From the NCBI GenBank assembly GCA_013054445.1, contig JAAMPI010001391.1:1-15048 (forward strand): DNA of 15,048 nt. The letters run 5' to 3'. The notes under the pieces are model-generated. The model made no database searches. It saw only the letters and a list, made by a program, of their open reading frames with translations, and was not told the origin of the DNA. Each line of letters opens with the position of its first letter. Positions within the stretch are counted from its first letter, which is position 1. Both the position numbers and the translations under genes were made by a program. This DNA comes from Cudoniella acicularis. Lineage: Eukaryota > Ascomycota > Leotiomycetes > Helotiales > Helotiaceae. This document shows positions 1-8,515 of the stretch, piece after piece.

Positions 1-37
1 TTATAAAAACTCTAGTTATATTATAATACTTAGCTAG

Positions 38-56
38 CTTTAGCTTAAAGCTAAAG
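38..56. repeat. 19-base palindrome (hairpin-forming)
   Basis: CTTTAGCTT, one central A, then AAGCTAAAG: a perfect inverted repeat with 9-base arms. A second perfect palindrome of 14 bases, made only of A and T, lies at 63-76. They could be remnants of an element end or simply products of the TA-rich composition. No terminator function can be inferred. Confidence 0.6.
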
Positions 57-174
57 ATATAGATTATTATAATAATATAGATATTAGTGATTCCGTATTA
101 GGAAACGGGGAGTCTAGATTAGGAAATCTATACCCCTAAATACTGTAGTAGGGAAGTCAGTCGGTCGCTAGGTG

Positions 175-198
175 GTCACGTAGTCGTAGACACGTGAC
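175..198. repeat. Short inverted repeat around CACGTG-like cores
   Basis: GTCACGT at 175-181 is the exact reverse complement of ACGTGAC at 192-198, with 10 bases between. The stretch is less depleted in CA and TG than most of the window. It may be the end of an old element, but no target-site duplication was found. Confidence 0.45.
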
Positions 199-400
199 TT
201 ACGCGAGGGAGGATAAAAGACGTGTTCTCAGGCAGATAGCTTCCTCTCCTTAAGTTAAATTAACGTCTATTTGAACTCCCTCCCTTTTAGGTTATATTTG
301 TCCTTCTATAATACCCGGCTATTCTTACGACGCCCGGCTAGGCGGCCGCGTAAGCGCTAAGGTATTTACGAGCCCTACTACGAGTATAAATCTAACGCTA

Positions 401-401
401 N
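401..401. other. Ambiguous base (N)
   Basis: A single N lies inside the degraded reading frame. It is an assembly or read uncertainty and does not change the frame. Confidence 0.99.
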
Positions 402-3228
402 TTCCTACCTTAACTATAATTCCCTCGCTCTTTCTTCGCAACCTTCTTAACGCGCCTATTATATCCTAACTTGACCCCCTTGTCCTCCGCTCGTCTACCT
501 ACCGTAATAAGCCCTTATCGTCCGACGGTAACGCTTATACCCCTCCTCGAATCTGCCTTACTAGGCCTAGTCTGTCCCTCTAATTTACTCGGGCCTATAT
601 AAGTTTTCCTCCTTTCTCTACCTATTAGCTTTAAATATAGTCTCGTACTAATAATAACCCTAGTCTAGCTAAAAACTCGAACTCGTCGACGAGCCTTTAG
701 ACCTATCGAGATCTTATTCGAATATACTCGCGATACTAGTATTATACTTAGCTAAGCTTCCTGTTTTTTAATAAGAGTAGGTATAGTAACGAGGTCTAGA
801 ATCCTTCTAAGGTCCGAGAATCACTTGGGCTCCGTATAGGGCCTTCTACTGCCACTAGTAAGCGTATAATAGAGGGCGCTAGTCGGTAAGCGCGAAGGGC
901 CTAGTCGGTATAATATAGTCAGCTACTAGTATCTTATTAGGACTATAGGGCGGTGAACTCTATAGTGACGCGGTAATATAATATAAGGAGCGCCTGCCTT
1001 ACTTTATTTAGTAGAAAGGAGGCTATACTTAAGGCTTATAGGAATAAGACCGAGGATACGGCCGAGAAGAAGAGAAAGAAGCGTAGTAGAACTAGTACTA
1101 GTACGGTAATAAATAGTACTTTATCGAGACGAAGACGTAGGATCTACCCTATCGAAGAAACCGACGACAATAGTCAGCTATACGTATATAAGCGGTATAG
1201 GGAGGAGGACTAAAAAGCTAGGACGCTACTTAGCCTACTATCTGGCCCTTAGCCTATAGATCTCCGACACTAGTATTATTATAGAGATATAGGCGACGCG
1301 CGTCGTTGCCTCGGCTTAATAACATATAGTATAGGTGATTAGAAGGATTTAGATAGGGAGTTTGTTACCTAGTTTAGCTCGTATACGAGACATGCCTAAG
1401 CTAGTGTCCTACTTAGTAGTAGGTAGATCTTCGATCCTACCTACTATCCTCGATATCTTTAGGCAGGAATCTTAATCCGACGCGTATAGAGGAGGCTATA
1501 TTAGGTTTAGAATATCCTTAGAGCTACGGAGCGCCCGGTTTCACTATTCGATGATATATAATAGTATTATAGACCTGATTCGCCTATATACGAGAGCTTA
1601 ACTAGAGAGCCTAGTAGATCTAGCTAGATATTAGAAGAGCAAGTATTACCCTTTATATAGCTAGTATAACTTAGTTCGGCGAAACGAATAATTCCTAAGA
1701 TCGTACGAATCGCTTTTATATTACTAATACCTCGTTTATACCCCGCCTTCTAGAGCTTTAGCGAAGATCGAAAAATAGCGCCTTGACTTGCTAATCCTAC
1801 TAGCTAATACTATTAAGATATATGACTAGAGAGGATCCTATAGGTTAATAACTTTTTAAGACTATATAGCTATATTGCCCCTCTTAATATAAGTATTAGA
1901 ATATCACCCGTAAGGTATTTTTGCCTAGAGGGCGGCAAATATAGACTATAGGGCCTGTCTTAAGAGTAGGTAGTAGGCCTATAAGAAGCTTCTATTCCCC
2001 TTCTTCTCGGGCTCTATATAACCCGTATTCTATATCTCTATCTAATAGCCGAATCTAAAAAGTTCTTTCTATACGTTTATACTATTCGAAAGATAGCCAC
2101 CTTTATTTCTTACGTTCCGAAATCATAAAACGATAGTATTAGTAAAACCCCCTCTAAATCTACTCCTAGGTAACCTAGCCGGCTTAACAAGAACTAGTAG
2201 ATAAACTCTAGCCGTGTTCTAGCCGAAACGTAGCTGTTGTTAAGAGGAGTAGCAGGCGGCAATGACTTACGGAATAAGGCTATAATAGATAGCGAAGCTA
2301 TAGTTTAAAATGTTTAAGATTCTAGAAAACTCGGCGGAGCTTAAGGTATTTGTCTAGATCCCGCCTTATTATCGCCGTCTTTAACGAATAATATTTAATA
2401 GGTCTAATAGCGATAGGAGAAGATTCTAATAGTAACACCGACGACGAATTTCCTTTACTAGAACGATTTTTTTTAAAGTCTAAGTATATATTAGGTCAAG
2501 AGAAACTAGGGGTAAACATTAGTATAATAGAGAATAGTAGCGGTAAAGGCTTAGGTGACGAACTCTTAGATTCTCGTCGATCGAGAGTCGATAGTACTTA
2601 TAGTAGGTATACTAAGTGCCTTAGGTATAGTATATATAGAATTCCTACTAATAGCGTAATAGATAAACCGATTATATTAGGCAGCGATAATAAGATAGAA
2701 GACGATAAAAGTCTTAATACTAGACACACTTCTCGTATCTTAAATAGTAGGGAACCGGCTAATAATACTTTAAATTTAGAAAACCTACTTACCTTTCCTA
2801 ACCTTCTAGCTAACGAGTAAAACGATAGCTACGATACTATTAATAAATATAAGTTCCTAGGTACTATAAAACGACCGAGGTCTGCCTCGCCTCCTCGTAA
2901 CTCTGTCCTGACTCGTATTAGTACGCTATCGCTTCTATATAGCGAAGATAAGGTATATAGCCGGGAAAATATCTATTAAAGCGATCCTAAAGAACCCGGG
3001 GACCACGAGATCTCGTCTAAGCGCTAAAAAGTGTCTGCTTGCCTTAGTGGTAAGACAGCCCTAAGTCGCTATAATAGAGGATCGTAGCGCTCCCCTTTAC
3101 CCGTTTCGGAAGGCGATAGGTCCCTAAGAATCTCCGTTACTAGTAAACTCGCTAATATTATTAGAACTACCCTTAAATTTAAATATATTTTCTAACTTAA
3201 ACTCGAGCTGTCTATATAAACAATTAAC

Positions 3229-3378
3229 GTTTATAGGGATTAGGAGGTATAGAAAATCATTAGAAAAGAGGATATTAATAGTATAATATACTATTTAGTA
3301 GATTAGATCCCTACCCTTATTCTTTACTATATCCTAGGACAGACAAAGAAGTTAGTAGATAAGTTTAAGGCTCGACTC
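3229..3378 (+). other. Chromodomain-like segment (within the pseudogene)
   Basis: The translation shows EV-x-KII-x8-INSIIYYLVD-x-IPTL, then LGQTKKLVDKFKARL. This matches the chromodomain layout: a first beta strand (EVEKI), a YLVKW strand, then a C-terminal helix. Stops sit at 3241, 3250 and 3304, the first and third at positions where a Trp (TGG) would become TAG by RIP. In working proteins such domains bind methylated histone tails. Here it is only a remnant. The assignment rests on pattern, not on a search. Confidence 0.5.
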
Positions 3379-4159
3379 TTAATATAATATAAGGTTAAGA
3401 ACGGGCGAGGGGGGCCAGGCGTAAGACGAGGCGACTAGGCGGTTATAGAAGCTATTATAGCGGGTAAGACATAGTAAAAGAGACTACGAGGCGGCCTTAG
3501 AAGTAAAAAGTATAGAGATCTATAATATAAAAATAAGGCTTTTCTGTTTTATTATCTAGTTATACGTATATTAATTGTCTAAAGGAGAGATCACCTACGT
3601 AATTTATAAGAGGGGTAGCTATATATATTATATTTCGAATCGATAGATCTAGCCTTCGGTCTTTATAATCTTATTATAGGGGAAAGTAATAGATTTCTAT
3701 TACGAGGTACTTTTATTCTTATATAATAGAGGCTATTAAGATTTAATTTTACTATCTATATAAGTAGCTATTATTTCCTGTTTATAAGAAAACATAGTTA
3801 TACGTAGACATCTATCGCTTCGCCTAGGCAGACTTGACTAATCGTAGTGACCGTCTTACTCCTAGAGTTCTCTTACTCTTTATCTTTTTAATCTTTTAGT
3901 TCCTAAATTTTAATTTATATCTTAAAGCCGCTTTAGAAGTTATAATAAACGCTCTTTTTTCTCCTCTTTTTTTTAAAGGGTCTATCTATACTTTTTCTAA
4001 TAGGTAACGGACCGCTATACTTCTTCTCGTAACTCCCTTTCTAGCTTACGTAAATCGTAACCCTACTTTAATATATTAACTTACTTAGTTGACTTTTATT
4101 TCCTTTTATATCGGACGATCTTTCTCTCGCGGCTTTTATATCGGCCTATTATTCCTCTA

Positions 4160-4235
4160 CGCTATCACGTGATAGAATTACCTAATTAGTCGCGGGAGAC
4201 CTTCCTTTTAAAGTCAGATTATATACGTGATAGCG
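4160..4235. repeat. 11-bp inverted repeat flanking 54 bp, with a 14-bp palindrome
   Basis: CGCTATCACGT at 4160-4170 is the exact reverse complement of ACGTGATAGCG at 4225-4235. The left arm also forms the perfect palindrome CTATCACGTGATAG (4162-4175). The layout resembles the ends of a very small inverted-repeat element, but I found no target-site duplication and the arms do not extend beyond 11 bp. Confidence 0.5.
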
Positions 4236-4290
4236 GGGTTATATAGGTTTACCTTCCGTATTTTAAGAGCTTTAACCCTTTGATTATTCT

Positions 4291-4440
4291 TTAACCTCTA
4301 TAACTATAATAACCTTATCTATGCCTGTTTAGAAACGACTTCTAAAGCGTATAGGGCGACTGTTTAGAAGTACGTATATTTTAGCCTCTCTAGCTATAAT
4401 AGTCTTATCTATACTTATTTAAAAGTGACTTTCGAAGCGT
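4291..4440 (+). repeat. Two-copy direct repeat, 90-bp period
   Basis: Bases 4291-4350 and 4381-4440 align without gaps. I count 46 identical positions of 60, and 13 of the 14 differences are transitions (A/G or C/T). This bias towards transitions is what RIP leaves in duplicated sequence. The 30 bp between the copies do not clearly repeat. No coding role is seen. Confidence 0.75.
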
Positions 4441-4517
4441 GCGAAGATATAAACGATATCTTTCTTTTAAGGATATTAAATTTTAGAAGTATTTATTATC
4501 TATTTAAATCTCGGCGT

Positions 4518-4656
4518 AGAATATTCTATTAGTAGAATACTCTAAGATTCTAGAATATTCTTTATAGGTAGAATATTCTAGGGAGGGTATAATTCTTACT
4601 AGTAGAATATTCTAAGGCTCGGGTACTTCGAGATGTTCTTACTAGCGGAATATTCT
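4518..4656. repeat. Cluster of six AGAATATTCT-type palindromes
   Basis: The 10-base palindrome AGAATATTCT occurs at 4518, 4552, 4570 and 4604, with one-base variants at 4534 (AGAATACTCT) and 4647 (GGAATATTCT), all within 140 bp. Most copies are preceded by GT, TAGT or TCT. The core GAA-nn-TTC has the form of a heat-shock element, but there is no gene nearby to regulate. A degenerate minisatellite made uniform by RIP is the simpler reading. Confidence 0.65.
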
Positions 4657-4925
4657 CTATATATAGGCTCGTCCTGATATTTACCTTAGTTATAGAGGAT
4701 ATAGTTATCTATTTACGTAAAAGCCTAAGGTAAAGTTAAGTCTTTAAAAGTTTAGAGGTATTCTCCTCGCCTTTAATAGAATATACTAAGTACGAGGTAT
4801 AGAATAAGGTAGGGTAATAATACGCGGCGTAAGGGAGAAGTAAACCTAATAAAATATTTCGCTAGGTAGAATACTAATATATAGCGAAACGGCTGCCCCT
4901 TAGTATAGGGTAGGGTCTATTAGTA

Positions 4926-4955
4926 GAGCTAGGCAGAGCTAGGCGGAGCTAGTCG
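4926..4955 (+). repeat. 10-bp tandem repeat, three copies
   Basis: The unit GAGCTAGGCR is repeated three times in a row, the last copy ending in AGTCG instead of AGGCR. It is small and is probably a slippage product. Confidence 0.6.
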
Positions 4956-5179
4956 GGCAGAACAACTAAGTTATCGTTGTCGTTTAAAAACAACTTTAGA
5001 TGATATCTAATCTCTTATTTATAATTTAAGAGGCTAATAAGATTATTTATTTATAACGAAGAAATTATAGTTTACGGGACTTTAGGAGGGGCTCGATACT
5101 ATATGATTTATTTAGTAATCCGATACTAACCGAAAACGCTACGGTATACTAAGGTTCTAACGCGTTTAGAATGTCTTTA

Positions 5180-5626
5180 GGCTAAAAGATATACTAAAGC
5201 TTTAGCCGTAAAAGTTCTAGAAATTTAACTATTTACGATTCTTATATATCTTATATCAAATCAAATCCTTCGAGCACTATCAAACAAATAGAGGGTATAT
5301 AGAATTTATATAATATCTTATACGTATAATAGATTTTAGATTGGCTTTATTATTAGGAAATTGACACTTATTTTATACGCTATTTAAAGTTGTCTCTAGA
5401 ATTTAATTTTATAAAAGTTGGCCTTATAAGAAGCCCGTGTTAAATTAACTCGTTCCTTTCTTTAAATACCTATTCCTACGATTCTAACCTACTTACTAAG
5501 TTTCTACTCCTTTAATCACTATCTTTCCTTAATATTACGAGTTTTTTTTAGTTATATATCTCGGGAAGGGCTAAAAGGCGTACTAAGCTTCGGCCGTAAA
5601 GAGTTCTAGAAACTTAACTGTTTAGT
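5180..5626 (+). repeat. Dispersed direct repeat pair of about 57 bp
   Basis: The copies lie at 5180-5236 and 5569-5626. Both begin GGCTAAAAG and share GCCGTAAA, GTTCTAGAAA and TTAACT in the same order. Most differences are transitions, with one or two single-base indels. The DNA between them shows no gene. They may be fragments of a longer repeat that RIP has eroded. Confidence 0.6.
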
Positions 5627-5904
5627 ATTATTATATATATAAGTTACGCCGCTGATTTAGCGCTATATGTCGTATTCCCTTACCGCCCTCTATTAATACC
5701 TTCGTAAGAAGAAAACGTTATACTATAGTATAGAGCTAGGAGGCTGGGTTTAGGGACGGCTTATCCCGATACTAGTCCCTTTTTGACTTCGCCTTATCAA
5801 CGTATCTTACGTGATCGGACTAGCTAAAACGAATTCGCGATAAACTTATATCCTTATATCATAGGTCCTTAATACTCTATTTACGTTCTTTTTAATCTAC
5901 GATC

Positions 5905-8482
5905 ATGGCTATAGCCTCCGAACTTGATAAAATCAGGTATAACCTAATCAAGGAAAGGCTAGGCGCCTTCTATCGTCTCTTTAAATCGACACGTTCCGAC
6001 CTTAGTATCGCGTTATCGTCCGATATAGTATAAATTGTCTTTTTAACGGCTCCTACTATAGGTATGACTTAACTTCTTAGGGTTACGTTCCTTATTTATA
6101 TACGTAGTTATTAAAAGTCTTATACTCGACCTTATCCTAGCTCTATAAAATCAACTAGCAGGCCATATCCTTCGTTTACGAATAGGTGACAGAACCCTAG
6201 TTTTTGACCTTAATATTCTATACGGTCGGGTAGATTTAAACTAGTTAGATATCGTATTAGTAATCCCTTTAGTCGACTATATTATCTAGAATAAACCTAA
6301 TATACCGGCCTAGAATAATACGGATATTTAGTATACCGTGTTTAAATTAGTCGCGCGAACAAATCCTATCACCCCTTTAACTACCTTTAAGAACACTATC
6401 TTTAACACGCCACTTCGATCTAGCTCGGCTTCTTAAAGGGGGATTAAACAGACATACGACGAAGTTGATCAGCGAATACTCGAGGAACTTACTAGGCGAG
6501 TCTACTACGATGTCAAAGGCTTCTATAAACGATACTTTAAAGGGAAGTCTTAGACGAATAAGGCGAGGGATATCTATAAAAAGTCGAGAGCCTAATATAT
6601 AGAAGGTCGCTAGAGCGGGTAGCTAGAACCTTTACTTTAAAGTCTATTTTTTAAGTGGTTTATAAAGTTCTAGAACACTCTCTTTAGTAGACTTCGCCGT
6701 AGATACTATATATTAGCGAACAAAGTGTTAAGGGGCTTAAAGGCTAATCGTAAGCTTAATATTTTCCTTACTCCTACTAACGCTACCTTTAAAGATAGCG
6801 AGTACGATTAGTCAAACGTACTTGTTATTAGAGAATATAAACAGAATCCTAACGAAGATTATTCTATAAAAACACTAGTATAGTTAGTAGGGTATACGCG
6901 CGAGGTATTTAGAAGTCAACTAGAGCGGCGATTCGTCCTTAGTTTTACGATCTACGGGAGTATAATACGACTCTAGATGTTCGACAGATCTAGCGTATAT
7001 AACTCTAAAAAGTTCGATATATATATAGAGCCTAAGCGATTTATTAGGGTTATTACTAGGTATACGCTAATAACGGACGCGGAGTTAGGGTTAAATACGT
7101 TTATTAAGCGTGATAAGACCGGTAAATATATCGTCGTACGGGATATAAGGATCTCTTTAGAAGACAAGCCAATCGCCTTAATAAAAGCGATAGTGTGCCG
7201 GGGAACAACATACTATCGAGGAAGGAGACCCGGCTTAACGGACTAGGAATACGTGGTCAAGTTCGCCTGGCCGTCTGATAAAAGGCAACAGGAGGGAGAT
7301 TTGTTAAAGTTAGCTAAAGAAAGGGGAGTTATAGGTATTGTTTTATAGTTTAATTATAAGCAGATTACTATTAACGGCGACCTAGACACTATTTTATATT
7401 TCCGACGAGATATAAAATTCGGAACGCTATAAAAGCTATCGAGCTAAGCCTCTTAGGTCGACAGTAGTCCGGAATCTAGTCGGGCGTGCTTAAAAACAAG
7501 TCTTAGAGGAAGGTTAGGGAGTAGTATAGCTTACTTGATTGGCCTAGGAATCGGTATAAGTAGTGCTACTACCTCTTCTTCTAGATAGAAAAGAAAAAGA
7601 GATAAAAGACTTAATAGGGGTAGTAGACTAAAGAGATCTAAATCCGACGGTAGCTATACTAGCGTAACAAATATACGTATTAATAAAGGCGAGCCAGGTA
7701 TAATCGACGTCTATAGTATTTAAGAAGCCGAGGCCGACAGTCTAGTAGGCTATAAGGGTAAGACGTACGGTAACCGAATAAACTATTACTTAGTAACTTT
7801 ATTAGCTAGACGACCTCTCTATATATATATGTTAGTTAAAGAGCTTTTAAAGGCACTACGTGATACTATCGCGGGTTATAGGTCACTCCTTAAGGATAGG
7901 AAGATTCTTTATCAAGACGTTTCTAAACATAATATTATTATTATAAGGGCTACTATAAATAGAGACCTAAGGGGAAGATTGATTGACCTAGACTTAGTAA
8001 AGGAGTTAGAAAGCGTATCGAGTAGAGCTAGTCACTAGACCGGTACTATATAATTTATATTAATCGAAGTACTCTAAAGTAAAGGTTATATATACTAACA
8101 CGACCTTAAGTTATTCTTTTACGTCTTTATATAGATATATATTCGCTATAGCTATAACGATATTAACAACGTTAGGAAACAAGTTATAAAACTAAACAAG
8201 AGAAGGGTAAGACTAATTAAGACAAGTATATTACGAGGTTAGTATACTAGAGATTATAGGCAAATTGCTAATACGAAACAGGGTCATATAGTTAGGTTTA
8301 AAGACATAACTATAGAGTTTGCGCTAGAGTTTTACGGTCTTAAGGATCTAGCTAAAGAGTTAAGGAACACTCTTTTTCGTAGCCGAGATCTAGTACCCTT
8401 TATAGGAACCTATAAAGATCGTAATATCATATACGATAGGATGATTAAGGCCTTCGATAGGGCTATTAGCTAGTATACCTGA
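5905..8482 (+). pseudogene. FunK1-type fungal protein kinase, RIP-inactivated, near full length
   Basis: FunK1 kinases are a fungal-specific, often multicopy family of eukaryotic-type protein kinases. A single frame (6164-8482) can be read with no indel through 28 premature stops, 19 TAG and 9 TAA, no TGA. Family-typical segments in order are SNVLVIREYKQNPNED (about 6812), GYTREVFRSQLERRF (6890), FDRSSVY then AELGLNTF (6980-7110), the ATP-binding lysine in EYVVKFAW (Lys codon 7259), a Ser-rich linker (7460-7590), and a Lys/Arg-rich patch. The catalytic loop is ILYQDVSKHNIII (Asp codon 7916, Asn 7931) and the metal-binding motif LIDLDL (Asp 7985). The C-terminal lobe follows, with LRG-stop-YT near 8231. 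The start is an intact ATG at 5905, in another frame that a probable 100-bp intron (6062-6161) joins exactly. This gives about 825 codons, a normal family length. TGA at 8480 is taken as the native stop. Former function in phosphorylation is inferred from the family; the copy is dead. Confidence 0.93.
6062..6161 (+). other. Probable spliceosomal intron of the FunK1 pseudogene
   Basis: The ATG-bearing exon is in one frame (codons from 5905) and the kinase body is in another. Removing 6062-6161, which begins GTATGA and ends CTAGCAG, splits a glycine codon and joins the two frames exactly. The 100-bp size is normal for filamentous fungi. Within the interval neither exon frame continues well. No clean branch-point sequence is visible, which RIP could explain. 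The alternative is a small indel somewhere between 6070 and 6180. Confidence 0.45.
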
Positions 8483-8515
8483 TATAAACACTAGAAAGGG
8501 TGGCGGTTAAATAAC
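8483..8515. other. 33-bp junction between the two FunK1 copies
   Basis: This short stretch separates the native stop of the first copy from the point where the second copy becomes alignable. It may still contain a few diverged codons of the second copy. It is too short for a promoter that can be recognised. Confidence 0.5.

Larger units (their letters stand above)
1..301. other. Gene-free AT-rich leader with palindromes
   Basis: I see no supported coding frame here. The first 80 bases hold two AT-rich palindromes (38-56 and 63-76). A 7-bp inverted repeat, GTCACGT / ACGTGAC, lies at 175-181 and 192-198. The reading frame of the downstream pseudogene is closed by a TGA at 272-274, which sets the left limit of that gene. 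Confidence 0.5.
302..3525 (+). pseudogene. RIP-degraded long gene, unknown protein with chromodomain-like C-terminus
   Basis: I do not recognise the protein. One frame (codons starting at 302) runs to about 2389, then the reading moves to the next frame (codons from 2392) up to a TAA at 3523, about 1,070 codons in all. The N-terminal part is rich in Ser, Pro and Thr. A basic, probably nuclear stretch (AEKKRKKRSRTSTST) lies at about 1064-1108, followed by an acidic patch (EETDDNSQLYVYKRYREED) at about 1154-1210. The segment 2392-2817 is open for 142 codons but has no ATG. Codons 3241-3378 read like a chromodomain: stop-EV-stop-KII, then YYLVD-stop-IP, ending in LVDKFKARL, with stops where aromatic or Gln residues are expected. 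A basic tail (KRLRGGLRSKK) follows. Stops are nearly all TAG or TAA. TGAs at 1784 and 1823 and the frame change near 2390 suggest introns or indels. The original start may be the ATA at 311 (ATG before RIP). Existence of a former gene is fairly secure, its exact ends are not. Confidence 0.6.
3526..5904. other. Gene-free AT-rich region with several repeat families
   Basis: I see no coding frame that I can support here. The stretch holds a 90-bp-period direct repeat (4291-4440), a cluster of GAATATTC palindromes (4518-4656), a 10-bp tandem repeat (4926-4955), an inverted repeat around CACGTGAT (4160-4235) and a dispersed repeat pair (5180-5236 and 5569-5626). The differences between repeat copies are mostly transitions. 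The region is best read as old, RIP-mutated repeat DNA. Confidence 0.5.

Noticed and set aside
302..3525. Retrotransposon polyprotein
   Set aside because: A chromodomain-like end would fit some LTR elements, but I found no protease, reverse transcriptase, RNase H or integrase motif and no long terminal repeats.
4518..4656. Functional heat-shock promoter
   Set aside because: No gene starts within a plausible distance, the spacing is irregular, and TA-rich RIP DNA readily yields GAATATTC.
6973..7167. Minus-strand ORF of 64 codons
   Set aside because: It is the complement of the FunK1 segment read on the plus strand at 6977-7243, which matches a known family in order and register.
7829..8038. 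Small 69-codon gene on the plus strand
   Set aside because: It is only the stop-to-stop piece holding the FunK1 catalytic loop. The same frame continues upstream to 7724 and downstream past the TAG at 8036.
5905..8482. Alternative genetic code in which TAG and TAA encode Gln
   Set aside because: Some in-frame TAGs fall where the family has Trp, and CA/TG loss is equal in gene-free DNA and in repeats. Mutation explains both, recoding does not.
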